Positions 8,509 to 15,831 of a stretch of 21,291 nt of DNA are shown piece after piece; the stretch's first letter is position 1, and each line of letters begins with the position of its first letter. The DNA lies in contig CABQJV010000034.1 in assembly GCA_902464565.1 (NCBI GenBank), forward strand, positions 1 through 21,291. The letters are read 5' to 3'. The translations under genes and the position numbers were made by a program. The notes under the pieces were generated by a model. The model did not search any database. It was given only the letters and a program-made list of their open reading frames with translations, and was not told the DNA's origin. Origin of the DNA: an uncultured Collinsella sp. (GTDB lineage Bacteria > Actinomycetota > Coriobacteriia > Coriobacteriales > Coriobacteriaceae).

Positions 8509-10358
8509 GAAAGATCACTCTCCGTATAGGTTCTTTGGTATCCGAGCAAATATAGGCATATCCCAACGATTATAGAGGATAGGATTCCCGCAACCGCCGC
8601 CTTGGCGATGACCGCGGCTGCAAGGCTGGCAATTTCCATATGGTGTGCAAGACAGGACGCCGCTGCGCAGCCGATGCCGGTGACAGCGATGGCGGCGATT
8701 GCGGCAAGGTTTGAGTCCTGATTGGCACGCTTGGCATGGGCATTGAGCAGCGCTGATGACGCTGCGGCAGTTGCCGCGGCCAGCCCAAAGGCAGCCCAAA
8801 GGGGCGGGTCTCCCAGCGCTGCGGCAACGTTACCGAGCCCCAGCACGCCCCCGGCTGAAAGCGCGACTGTCGCCAGGCGGGCAAAAAGCGCGCCCATGCC
8901 CGTTGCCGCGGCGGCGCTTGCCGGGCCGAGCCAAAATGACGCGACGCCGGCGGCGACCCCAGCTGCTAGGAAGGTATTGCCGGTCAGACAGCCAAGCGCG
9001 AGTGCACAGGTGAGTGCGGCGCTCGCGGCAGCCTCGGTGCGACCCCAGGCAATCCACCAACCGGACATGGCAGCGGCAAAGATCACCGCGACGGGCAACA
9101 TCGACAGGATGCCCTGCGCCTGCATGGTGGCGTTGGCCATGAGCACCAAAAAGCCCACAGCCGAGATGGCCGAGCCGATCTGGGGGGCCAGGCCGGCCGC
9201 CGCTCCGATTGCGATAGCCGCAATGACCAGGCCGGGAAGCGCCGCGACCCCGGCCGTTTGCATCAGCAAAAAGCTAAAGGTGCCGCACGCTAGCGCCGAG
9301 ATAGCGCGCATGGTGTAGTCGCGCGCATGGCTCCAGCGCGTGCCCGCCCAGCCGAGTGCGGGGTCAATCTCGATGGCGTCGTCCTCGTAGTGCGACGGCT
9401 CGATATCGTCGAGCTCCTGCTCGTCATCCGAAAGCTCGCCAACCATTTGCTCCAGGCTGCGACGGCCCTCGCGTACGCTGCCCAGACCGGCAAGGAGCTG
9501 GTTGCAAAATGCCTCGATGCTGTTGGGGCGGTCCTGCGGCATGGGGGAGAGCGCGCTCATGAGCGCGGCCTCGGCTCCCGGGGGAAAGTGTGGTATCAGC
9601 TCGCTGGGATAGGTGGCGCCGCCGATGATGCGGTCGAGCGAGTCGGCGGGCGTGGCCGCCATAAAGGGAGCGCTGCCGCACAGGCCCTCGTAGATCACAC
9701 AGGCGAGGGCAAAGACATCGGCGCGCTCATCGACCGTGCCGGTCTCGATATCGAGCTGCTCGGGCGGCATGTAGCCGATGGTGCCGCCGCGCGAGCCGCC
9801 AAAGCCACCGGCGGACGACAGTCGCGCCATGCCAAAGTCGGTGAGCTTTACATTGCCCGAGTGGTCGATGAGCACGTTGGCGGGCTTAATGTCCAGGTGG
9901 AGTACGCCATTACTATGGGCGAAGGTGAGCGCCTGGCCCAGGGCATCGGCAATGGCCACGGCCTCGTCAAAGGTAAGTGAGTGGCCGTCCACGCGATGCA
10001 AAAACTCGGCCAGCGACATGCCATCGACATATTCCATAACCAGGTAGGCATAGGCTGTGTCGTGCGTAAAGTCGATGACCTGCACGATATTGGGATGTTG
10101 AAGCATGGCGGCGGTGTGCGCCTCGCGCAGGACATCCATGATGTCGCTGGCGGGCATGCCGGCACCGTTGATAAGGGGGATGCGCTTAATGGCGACGCGG
10201 CGGCGCAGGTGCGTGTCGCGGCAGATCTCGATGGAGCCAAAACCGCCGGTCGCAAGTGTCTCGAGCGGCTGGTACCGCTTGAGCAGCTCGCGAGAGCTGG
10301 TGCCCTCCAAGGGAACGTCCGGCGAGAACCGGGCGGTATGTTGCGAGAAAAGCGGCAT
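8505..10358 (-). CDS. Multi-pass membrane Ser/Thr protein kinase, non-RD type (617 aa)
   Basis: First gene of the signalling operon. The kinase domain covers residues 28-300: GGFGSIE glycine loop, VAIK (Lys58), catalytic loop HLDIKPAN (154-161), DFG (174-176) and MPPEQ. Leu replaces the Arg of HRD, making this a non-RD kinase, which usually means activity does not depend on activation-loop phosphorylation. An acidic linker (about 305-335) is followed by an Ala-rich membrane region (about 350-610) with some eight or nine predicted helices and no PASTA or other external domain. ATG at 10358 is chosen because GAGGG lies 6 bases upstream; a TTG two codons earlier is the alternative. It occupies the kinase slot that pknA fills elsewhere in the actinobacterial cluster, but the architecture differs. 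The signal sensed by the membrane domain is unknown. Confidence 0.9.
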   Translation of the reverse strand: MPLFSQHTARFSPDVPLEGTSSRELLKRYQPLETLATGGFGSIEICRDTHLRRRVAIKRIPLINGAGMPASDIMDVLREAHTAAMLQHPNIVQVIDFTHDTAYAYLVMEYVDGMSLAEFLHRVDGHSLTFDEAVAIADALGQALTFAHSNGVLHLDIKPANVLIDHSGNVKLTDFGMARLSSAGGFGGSRGGTIGYMPPEQLDIETGTVDERADVFALACVIYEGLCGSAPFMAATPADSLDRIIGGATYPSELIPHFPPGAEAALMSALSPMPQDRPNSIEAFCNQLLAGLGSVREGRRSLEQMVGELSDDEQELDDIEPSHYEDDAIEIDPALGWAGTRWSHARDYTMRAISALACGTFSFLLMQTAGVAALPGLVIAAIAIGAAAGLAPQIGSAISAVGFLVLMANATMQAQGILSMLPVAVIFAAAMSGWWIAWGRTEAAASAALTCALALGCLTGNTFLAAGVAAGVASFWLGPASAAAATGMGALFARLATVALSAGGVLGLGNVAAALGDPPLWAAFGLAAATAAASSALLNAHAKRANQDSNLAAIAAIAVTGIGCAAASCLAHHMEIASLAAAVIAKAAVAGILSSIIVGICLYLLGYQRTYTESDLS

Positions 10359-10438
10359 GGCCAACCCTCGTGCGTTTAAAGTTCGTTTGCGAGTGGCGGG
10401 CGCGGAGCCGAGCCGTTCGCGGTGGCATAGATGCTGCT

Positions 10439-10469
10439 AGTGTAGCACGCGCAGGTGGGCGACATTCAA
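10439..10469 (-). promoter_or_regulatory. Candidate promoter of the kinase-fha-pstP-SEDS/PBP-pknB operon
   Basis: On the minus strand TTGAAT (10464-10469) is followed after 19 bases by TACACT (10439-10444), with a TGC extended -10 element directly before it. It sits about 80 bp upstream of the kinase start. The spacing is slightly long and no transcript data exist, so this is tentative. A very similar TTG-N19-TACACT pair with TGn occurs at 15739-15769 before the second kinase operon. Confidence 0.4.
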
Positions 10470-10506
10470 TTTAAGCTCCGTCTGGGGTCTGGACCCTGCG
10501 TCCGGC

Positions 10507-11223
10507 CTAGCGCTTCTTCTTGTTCTTCTTCTGCTTGCGCTGCTTGCCCTTGGTCTCCTGGGGCTTGTCGCCCTGCTTGGCCTCGGCGGCGGCCTTTTCA
10601 GCCTTCATCTTCTTGCGTTTGGTCTCGATGCGGAGTTTTTTGTTGATGCGCGCCTTAAGGAAGGTGCCAAACTGCTCGGCATCGCCGCGAATAAAGGTTT
10701 CCTTAGGGATCGTCACGCCCTGGTCGGCGAACATGGCCACAAAGATGCGCTCGCCGTCGAGCACGTGGTCGAGCTTCTCAAACGGGAAAAACTGCGGCTT
10801 GCCGCTCTTGCCCCAAACCATCAGGCCGTCCTCGTTGGCGGCGACGCGGCGATAGCGGCCACCCATGGACTCGTCGGCCTCGACGGCGTCGATAAAGTCG
10901 CGGGCGAGGGTGTGGTGCAGGTTTTTGCTCCACCAGGCCAAAAAGGCGCCGAACACGATCAACACGACGCCAAACTTGATCCAGTTGCCGCCGGCCACCA
11001 GCATGCCGATGCCGATGAGCGCGGCAATCGCGGCGGCGACATACAGCGAGCCGCGACGCCTGGGCGAGGCGACCAGGCGTGCGAAGTCGGTGACTAGGTC
11101 GTTTTCGTACTGGTACTCGTTGAGGTACAGGATGCCGTCGTCGGCTGCGGCCTGCTCCTCGAGCGCGACCTCGACCTGGTCGGCTGCTTCGGAGGGAACG
11201 AGGTTGCTCTCTGCGTCTGCCAT
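10507..11223 (-). CDS. YcxB-like two-helix membrane protein (238 aa)
   Basis: Function unknown. After an acidic N-terminus come two membrane helices (about 59-77 and 81-98) forming a hairpin, then a soluble domain (about 100-190) with the hydrophobic-aromatic pattern of YcxB-like proteins (for example MVWGKSGKPQFFPFEKLDHV), then a strongly basic Lys-rich tail (about 192-238). The tail would stay in the cytoplasm and could contact nucleic acid or membrane lipids; this is inference. ATG at 11223 has AGGAG 10 bases upstream. The gene is divergent from dnaX and ends 149 bp before the operon kinase, with no clear terminator between, so read-through into the operon is possible. Confidence 0.8.
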   Translation of the reverse strand: MADAESNLVPSEAADQVEVALEEQAAADDGILYLNEYQYENDLVTDFARLVASPRRRGSLYVAAAIAALIGIGMLVAGGNWIKFGVVLIVFGAFLAWWSKNLHHTLARDFIDAVEADESMGGRYRRVAANEDGLMVWGKSGKPQFFPFEKLDHVLDGERIFVAMFADQGVTIPKETFIRGDAEQFGTFLKARINKKLRIETKRKKMKAEKAAAEAKQGDKPQETKGKQRKQKKNKKKR

Positions 11224-11263
11224 GCTCTTTGGACTCCTATCGCGGCGGGCTCGCCGTACGGGT

Positions 11264-11269
11264 TATTAT
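11264..11269 (+). promoter_or_regulatory. Possible -10 element for dnaX
   Basis: TATTAT matches the TATAAT consensus at five of six positions, 70 bp upstream of the dnaX start inside the 116-bp divergent gap. No convincing -35 lies at the right distance. On the opposite strand CATAAT overlaps the same spot and could serve the YcxB-like gene. Weak call. Confidence 0.25.
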
Positions 11270-11339
11270 GGAATGCAGTATGCCGTGCGACCGCATGGCC
11301 GCCGCGGCAACAAGACTCAGTATACCCGGGGGAGCACCC

Positions 11340-13820
11340 ATGGAATCGTTGTACCGAAAGTATCGCCCGCTCACCTTTGACTCCGTGGTGGGCCAGCAGC
11401 ATATCGTCTCGACGCTCGAGCACGCCATCACCGAGGGACGCCTGTCCCACGCCTACCTGTTCTGCGGACCGCGCGGCACGGGCAAGACCACCATGGCGCG
11501 CATTCTGGCCAAGGCGCTGCTGTGCCACAATGCCGAGGCGGCGCGCGCCGAGGGTGCAAGCGGCTGCATGCCCGACGGTACTTGCGAGGAGTGCGAGCTC
11601 ATCGCCGAGGGCAACCACCCGGATGTCTACGAGCTCGATGCCGCAAGCCGTACCGGCGTGGACAACGTGCGCGAGGAGATCATCAACTCCGTCAACTTTG
11701 CCCCGGTGCGCGGCAAGTACAAGATCTATATCATCGACGAGGTCCACATGCTCACGACGGCGGCGTTCAACGCGCTGCTCAAGACGCTTGAGGAGCCGCC
11801 GGCGCACGTGATCTTTGTGCTGTGCACCACCGACCCGCAAAAGATTCTGGAGACCATCCTCTCGCGCTGCCAGCGTTTCGATTTCCATCGCATCGGCAAC
11901 GAGGATATCGAGCATCGCCTGGCATACGTGTGCGAGCAGGAGGGCTTCGATTACGACGACGAGGCGCTGGCTATCGTGGCGCGCCATGCAAAGGGCGGCA
12001 TGCGCGACGCGTTGTCCACGCTGGAGCAGCTGAGCGTCTTTGGCAACGGTTCTGTGCATGCGGACGACGCCCGCTCGCTTTTAGGCGAGGTTTCGGACCA
12101 GATTCTGGGCGAGTTTTCCCGCGCCATTGCCGATCGCGATGTTGCCGAGCTGTATGGGCTTATTCGCGCGCAGGTCGAGGAAGGTAACGATCTGCTGGAG
12201 CTGACGCGCGACCTGGTGGCGCACGTGCGCGACGTGTATGTTGCCTGCGTTGCCGGTGCCCGTGCCGAGTTGTTTGAGGGCGGCTCCGAGCAGGCCGAGG
12301 CGCTTGCTGCCGAGGCCGCTGCCTTTGGCGAGCATCCTGCCGACCGCCTGGCTCGTGTGCTGACAGTGCTCGACGATGCCGCACTGGAGATGAGGGGCGC
12401 GAGCGACGTGCGCCTGGTGCTCGAGATTGCCTGCACGCGTCTGGCGCGTCCCGAGGCTGATTTAACGATTGAGGCATTGGCCGAGCGCGTGGCACGCCTG
12501 GAGGCCATGGTTGCCAACGCCGCCGTGCCGGCGAGCGTGGCTGCTGCTCAGGCCGCCGCGCCTGCAGCATCCGTACCCGCTGCTGCCCAACAGCCGACGC
12601 TCATTTCGGGCGCCCGCGCTGCCGCCCCGGCGGCATCCGCTGCCCCCGCTGCTACGTCCGCGCGCCAGGGCGGTATGCCTTGGGACCGTGGTGCTGCTGT
12701 TCCGGCTGCCCAGCCTGCGCCCCGTTCTGCGTCCGTGTCAGCTTCCAAGCCTGCAGCGCCTGCACCTCAGTCTGCGCCGGCTCCGACGCCTCAGCCCGTT
12801 GCGGCCTCCGCGCCTGCTACCGCTCCGGCGCCTAAGCCCCAGTCCAACAATGCCGCCCAGGTTGCTGCCGCCGGCGCCGCCGAGACCCCCGCGGTTGAGG
12901 ATGCCGGCGAGCTCCAGCGCAAATGGGCCGAGGTCGTCGAGCGTGTCAAGGCTCGTCAGGCCTCCTACGCAGGGCTTTTACTCAACGCTCGCGCCACGGC
13001 CGACGATGGCTCCAAGCTCACGGTCTCGTTCCCTGCGGGTTCGACCTTTGCCATTAAGATGCTCGGTCGCGCCGACACGCAGTCGGTGGTCCTGCCGACG
13101 GTCTGCGCGGTCTTCGGTCGTCGTACCGTCGACTATGTCCTGGATGGGGGTGGCACGCCGGCTCCTCAACATGAGGAGCATTCTCCATCTGCACGGGCTG
13201 CGGCATCTGCGGACCCGCAACCCGTGTCCTCGGCGGCCCCTGCATCCTCGAGCGCCAGCGCGCCGCAGCAGCAAGCGGCGCCGGTAGCGGCTTCGACCCC
13301 GTCGGCGCCTAAGCCCGCGGCGCCCAAACCGGCTGCTCCGACACCCGCGCCCAAGCCCGTCTCGCCTGCGCCCAAGTCGTCTGACCTGGGCAAAGCCCCC
13401 TGGCTACGCTCCGACAACCCCGCCGGCGCTCCTGCCACGGGTAAGCTCCCGACCGAGCCCGCGCCCCGAGCGCCCGAGCGCTCGGCTGCCCCCAAGGCTC
13501 AGCCTGTCGCGCAGTCCGCGCCGTGGGAATCCGAGCAGGTGCCCTACGACGACACTATGGTCGGCGGCTTCGCTGTCGATGCGAGCGGGGACGATCTGCC
13601 TCCGTTCGACGTGCCGGGTGCGGCGTCCGCGCCCAAGTCCGCTGCAACTGCCCCCAAAGAGGAGGGCGCTCCTGCAGCTCCCTGGGAGTCCAACCCCGGT
13701 GCGGGCAGCCCCTTCGGCCATCAGGGTGCAGCCCCGAGCATCCCGCAGACCGAGGACGAGGCCAAAGCCCTCATCCGCAGCGTCTTCGGCCAGTCCACCA
13801 TCTTCAAACCGGTGGAGTAA
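11340..13820 (+). CDS. dnaX: DNA polymerase III subunit gamma/tau (826 aa)
   Basis: The ATPase of the clamp loader that loads the sliding clamp and couples the replisome. It begins with the family hallmark MESLYRKYRP. The Walker A motif GPRGTGKT (43-50), zinc-binding cysteines 62, 76, 82 and 85, the Walker B stretch IIDEVHML (131-138) and the SRC sensor (175-177) are all present. A gamma/tau C-terminal type domain (residue range about 525-605) is flanked by two Ala/Pro-rich, probably disordered, stretches. The whole is longer than most DnaX proteins (roughly 550-650 aa) because of these stretches. The tail ends in a conserved-looking segment (EDEAKALIRSVFGQSTIF). ATG at 11340 has GGGGGAG upstream at good spacing, so I excluded a 37-codon in-frame extension. 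No obvious slippery A-run was noticed, so a frameshifted gamma form is not supported. Confidence 0.97.
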   Translation: MESLYRKYRPLTFDSVVGQQHIVSTLEHAITEGRLSHAYLFCGPRGTGKTTMARILAKALLCHNAEAARAEGASGCMPDGTCEECELIAEGNHPDVYELDAASRTGVDNVREEIINSVNFAPVRGKYKIYIIDEVHMLTTAAFNALLKTLEEPPAHVIFVLCTTDPQKILETILSRCQRFDFHRIGNEDIEHRLAYVCEQEGFDYDDEALAIVARHAKGGMRDALSTLEQLSVFGNGSVHADDARSLLGEVSDQILGEFSRAIADRDVAELYGLIRAQVEEGNDLLELTRDLVAHVRDVYVACVAGARAELFEGGSEQAEALAAEAAAFGEHPADRLARVLTVLDDAALEMRGASDVRLVLEIACTRLARPEADLTIEALAERVARLEAMVANAAVPASVAAAQAAAPAASVPAAAQQPTLISGARAAAPAASAAPAATSARQGGMPWDRGAAVPAAQPAPRSASVSASKPAAPAPQSAPAPTPQPVAASAPATAPAPKPQSNNAAQVAAAGAAETPAVEDAGELQRKWAEVVERVKARQASYAGLLLNARATADDGSKLTVSFPAGSTFAIKMLGRADTQSVVLPTVCAVFGRRTVDYVLDGGGTPAPQHEEHSPSARAAASADPQPVSSAAPASSSASAPQQQAAPVAASTPSAPKPAAPKPAAPTPAPKPVSPAPKSSDLGKAPWLRSDNPAGAPATGKLPTEPAPRAPERSAAPKAQPVAQSAPWESEQVPYDDTMVGGFAVDASGDDLPPFDVPGAASAPKSAATAPKEEGAPAAPWESNPGAGSPFGHQGAAPSIPQTEDEAKALIRSVFGQSTIFKPVE

Positions 13821-13841
13821 CCGTGCGGGCGGGTATGCTGC

Positions 13842-14315
13842 TCAAGAAGAGATCTCTTTGCCCGGGCGCATCTGTATTTCGGACATGTGCAACGCGGTGC
13901 CGCGTATCTCGCATTCGAGCAGACAGGTACGTGACGGTCGGCCTAGGATGCTGAGGTCGATACGATACGTCGCATGGCTGTCCGTGTGCTCGACTTGCTC
14001 GGCGTTGACGGTTGCTCCGATTGTCAAGAAAGCGCCTAGTTCGGCATCGACAATCTTGGAGTCCTTTATCTTGACCTTGAACTCTTGGTAGAGGGACGGG
14101 CTGTTGTAGTAAATGGTTCGACTTCCGTCGGTGCACTCATCGGTCGCTTCCCATTTGACGACGGGCTGGTCCGAGCTGGCTATCAGTAGTCCTGCTCCAA
14201 AGGCTATAGCATGGGTGATGACAACCAGTAATGCCCAGCCGACAAAGAGATAGAGAACCACATATGCAACGGGGTGTTTTGAGCGGATGTTTTGGAGCAC
14301 GTCGGGGGCATTCAT
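13842..14315 (-). CDS. Small single-pass membrane protein of unknown function (157 aa)
   Basis: I do not recognise a family. The N-terminus (about 16-46) is one long hydrophobic helix, followed by a roughly 110-residue domain with two spaced cysteines in the first and last thirds (DECTDG and RTCLLEC), predicted outside the membrane if the helix is a signal anchor. GGAGGTG lies 5 bases before the ATG, and a perfect TATAAT occurs 35 bp upstream on the same strand (14350-14355), which supports a real gene. It is convergent with dnaX, only 21 bp from its stop, with no terminator visible in the gap. Codon use is less GC-rich than the neighbours, suggesting a recent or lineage-specific insertion between dnaX and ybaB. 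Confidence 0.75.
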   Translation of the reverse strand: MNAPDVLQNIRSKHPVAYVVLYLFVGWALLVVITHAIAFGAGLLIASSDQPVVKWEATDECTDGSRTIYYNSPSLYQEFKVKIKDSKIVDAELGAFLTIGATVNAEQVEHTDSHATYRIDLSILGRPSRTCLLECEIRGTALHMSEIQMRPGKEISS

Positions 14316-14349
14316 GGGGCACCTCCAAATTGCTATCTATGGCAATCAA

Positions 14350-14355
14350 ATTATA
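14350..14355 (-). promoter_or_regulatory. -10 element of the small membrane protein gene
   Basis: A perfect TATAAT on the minus strand, 35 bp upstream of the ATG at 14315 and followed by GGAGGTG. No good -35 is seen at 16-19 bp, so the promoter may need an activator or be weak. Confidence 0.45.
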
Positions 14356-14458
14356 CCTCGCCGTCATGAGCGCCGCCTCGAGTAGTGGCTCGGCATTTAG
14401 CCATTTAGTGGTACGCATTAAATGTCGGATTCCGGCTCTACAAGATTTAGCTTTAAAT

Positions 14459-14493
14459 ATTATGCAGATGCGAATTATTCAACTTTGCATAAT
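14459..14493. repeat. Inverted repeat ATTATGCA/TGCATAAT
   Basis: Perfect 8-bp arms separated by 19 bp in the AT-rich part of the gap. It could be a regulator site or a weak hairpin. It lies about 105 bp from the left gene's -10 and about 80 bp from the candidate ybaB -10. Confidence 0.4.
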
Positions 14494-14571
14494 CTATGGG
14501 TGCGGCTTGCGCTCCAGGACATGTATATCGACTGAGGTAACACGTCCGCCCCGCTCGCTGGCCTCGCGCCG

Positions 14572-14580
14572 TGGTACGAT
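14572..14580 (+). promoter_or_regulatory. Possible extended -10 of ybaB-recR
   Basis: TGG followed by TACGAT matches the TGn plus TANNAT pattern. It lies about 75 bp before ybaB. No -35 is recognisable. Tentative. Confidence 0.3.
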
Positions 14581-14655
14581 TTTTGAGTTTGAAAGTCCCG
14601 CCGTGCTCCGGCTGCCCTTGCAGCTCGGCGTGCGGCCGCACGTAAAGGAGCCATC

Positions 14656-14976
14656 ATGGCCGGTATGAACATGCAGCAGATGATGAAGCAGGCTCGCAAG
14701 ATGCAGGAGCAGCTTGCCGCCGCGCAGGAGAACCTCAAGTCCCAGACCGTCGACGCCTCTGCCGGCGGCGGCATGGTCAAGGTGACCGTTAACGGCGAGA
14801 TGGAGCTCGTCAACCTCGCCATCGATCCCGATGCCCTCGATCCCGAGGACGTCGATATGCTGCAGGACATGATCATGGCTGCCGTCAACGAGGCCGTCCG
14901 CGGCGTCAACGAGCTTGCTAACAAGCAGATGGGCGCCATCACCGGCGGCCTCAACATCCCGGGCATGCCGTTCTAA
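14656..14976 (+). CDS. ybaB: YbaB/EbfC family nucleoid-associated protein (106 aa)
   Basis: A small DNA-binding protein of the YbaB/EbfC family, which forms dimers that coat DNA. The sequence shows the family pattern: an N-terminal helix starting MAGMNMQQMMKQARKMQEQL, a central strand region with GGGMVKVTVNGEMEL, and a C-terminal helix with LQDMIMAAVNEA, ending in the usual Gly/Pro-rich tail. Length is typical. AAAGGAG lies 5 bases before the ATG. The gene sits 13 bp before recR, the standard dnaX-ybaB-recR arrangement, and is probably co-transcribed with it. Related proteins influence recombination and repair gene expression; a direct role with RecR is inference. Confidence 0.95.
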   Translation: MAGMNMQQMMKQARKMQEQLAAAQENLKSQTVDASAGGGMVKVTVNGEMELVNLAIDPDALDPEDVDMLQDMIMAAVNEAVRGVNELANKQMGAITGGLNIPGMPF

Positions 14977-14989
14977 GACACGCATATAT

Positions 14990-15586
14990 ATGAGTGCGAA
15001 TCACAGTCTGCAAAAACTGCTCGATGAGCTGGGCCGTCTGCCGGGCATTGGTCCCAAGTCGGCCCAGCGCATCGCCTATTACCTGCTCGAGGCCGATGCC
15101 GAGGAGGCCCGCCGCCTGGCCGAGGCCATCCTGGAGGTCAAGCAGGAGGTCCACTTTTGCAGCCGTTGCTTTAACTACGCCACGGCCGACGAGTGCTCCA
15201 TCTGCCAGGACCCGATGCGCGATACCACTCGCATTTGCGTTGTGGGCGAGCCGCGCGACGTCCAGGCGATCGAGCGCACGGGCAGCTACCATGGTCTGTA
15301 CCATGTGCTGGGCGGCGTGATCAGCCCCATGGACAAGATTGGTCCCGAGCAGTTGCACATCCGTGAGCTGCTGGCGCGTCTGGGTCACGAGGATATCCAT
15401 GAGGTCATCATCGCCACCAACCCCAACATCGAGGGCGAGACCACGGCGAGCTACCTGGCCCGTACCATCAAGCCGTTGGGCGTCGAGGTGTCGCGTCTGG
15501 CAAGCGGCCTTCCCGTGGGCGGCGACTTGGAGTATGCCGACGAGCTTACGCTTGGCCGCGCCATCGAGGCCCGTCGCGCGATTTAG
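14990..15586 (+). CDS. recR: Recombination mediator RecR (198 aa)
   Basis: RecR works with RecF and RecO to load RecA at single-stranded gaps. The helix-hairpin-helix is at 15-30 (GRLPGIGPKSAQRIAY), the zinc finger uses Cys57, Cys60, Cys69 and Cys72, and a Toprim domain follows (about 80-175) with VVGEPRD, the GGVISPMDKIGP stretch and NPNIEGETTA. The C-terminus (ASGLPVGGDLEYADELTLGRA) is complete and the length is standard. The start ATG at 14990 is set by the conserved N-terminus. It has no good Shine-Dalgarno sequence, so translation probably depends on ribosomes finishing ybaB 13 bp upstream. Confidence 0.97.
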   Translation: MSANHSLQKLLDELGRLPGIGPKSAQRIAYYLLEADAEEARRLAEAILEVKQEVHFCSRCFNYATADECSICQDPMRDTTRICVVGEPRDVQAIERTGSYHGLYHVLGGVISPMDKIGPEQLHIRELLARLGHEDIHEVIIATNPNIEGETTASYLARTIKPLGVEVSRLASGLPVGGDLEYADELTLGRAIEARRAI

Positions 15587-15623
15587 GTGGCGAGTCTGCT
15601 CCTGCCGTATGTTTTCCTCGCGA

Positions 15624-15653
15624 CGCACGGGGTAGTCATAATTTCCCCGTGCG
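15624..15653 (+). terminator. Hairpin, possible recR terminator
   Basis: A perfect 9-bp GC-rich stem (CGCACGGGG at 15624-15632 with its complement at 15645-15653) has a 12-nt loop, 37 bp after recR. The T-run after it is weak (GTGAGTTTGTTG), so termination may be partial. A second, shorter hairpin (15703-15708 with 15717-15722) followed by TTAATTT may help. Confidence 0.4.
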
Positions 15654-15664
15654 ACTGTGAGTTT

Positions 15665-15674
15665 GTTGTGCAAC
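15665..15674. promoter_or_regulatory. Palindromic operator-like site 1 (GTTGTGCAAC)
   Basis: It sits inside a longer inverted repeat, TTTGTTG-tg-CAACAAA (15662-15677). It matches the site at 15738-15747 at nine of ten bases; centre-to-centre distance is 73 bp, close to seven turns of B-DNA. Confidence 0.4.
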
Positions 15675-15737
15675 AAAGATGCTTCGTATCCGCTTATCGC
15701 ATGGATGCTTCCGCTCGCATCCTTAATTTGCCCATTC

Positions 15738-15747
15738 GTTGCGCAAC
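15738..15747. promoter_or_regulatory. Palindromic operator-like site 2 (GTTGCGCAAC)
   Basis: A perfect 10-bp palindrome overlapping the candidate -35 (TTGCGC, 15739-15744) of the second kinase operon. A protein bound here would be expected to block the promoter. No regulator family is assigned. Confidence 0.4.
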
Positions 15748-15769
15748 CTTTTGGGTTCGCTGATACACT
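15739..15769 (+). promoter_or_regulatory. Candidate promoter of the second kinase-FHA operon
   Basis: TTGCGC (15739-15744), a 19-bp spacer, and TACACT (15764-15769) preceded by TGA, an extended -10. The predicted start of transcription is near 15776, almost exactly at an in-frame ATG (15775-15777). Confidence 0.5.
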
Positions 15770-15791
15770 CAAATATGGATTTGAATGAATG

Positions 15792-15819
15792 CGCCGCTTC
15801 TGAGCGGCGTGTTTTTCTT
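15792..15819 (+). promoter_or_regulatory. Terminator-like hairpin in the 5' leader, possible attenuator
   Basis: CGCCGCT (15792-15798) pairs perfectly with AGCGGCG (15803-15809) around a TCTG loop and is followed by TGTTTTTCTT (15810-15819), one base before the GGAGGAG ribosome binding site. It lies between the promoter and the main start codon, so it can end transcription before the operon or hide the start site. Confidence 0.5.
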
Positions 15820-15831
15820 GGAGGAGAACGC

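Larger units (their letters stand above)
14316..14655. other. AT-rich intergenic region between a small membrane gene and ybaB
   Basis: This 340-bp gap has no convincing coding sequence. It contains the TATAAT of the left gene (14350-14355), an AT-rich core (about 14391-14500) unlike the surrounding GC-rich DNA, an 8-bp inverted repeat ATTATGCA/TGCATAAT (14459-14466 and 14486-14493), and a possible ybaB promoter (14572-14580). I looked for tRNA and for the conserved loop of a small SRP RNA, which is often near dnaX, and saw neither. Confidence 0.6.

Noticed and set aside
10480..10500. GGGTC/GACCC repeat after the YcxB-like gene as a terminator
   Set aside because: The stem is only 5 bp with a 2-nt loop and no T-run.
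11229..11339. In-frame upstream extension of dnaX by 37 codons
   Set aside because: The extension overlaps the divergent promoter gap, is unlike DnaX N-termini, and the family start MESLYRKYRP has its own good Shine-Dalgarno sequence.
11094..12059. 321-codon minus-strand frame opposite dnaX
   Set aside because: It is a shadow of dnaX, common in high-GC DNA, with no domain or start signal.
14137..14418. 93-codon minus-strand frame overlapping the small membrane gene
   Set aside because: It shares DNA with a frame that has a good ribosome binding site and a membrane helix; its own sequence looks random.
14391..14655. SRP RNA or tRNA in the dnaX-ybaB gap
   Set aside because: No conserved SRP tetraloop region and no cloverleaf or T-loop sequence was found by eye.
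15739..15831. Longer start for the 301-aa protein at 15739
   Set aside because: It would place the start inside the predicted promoter. Only the ATG at 15775 is kept as a possible leaderless alternative.
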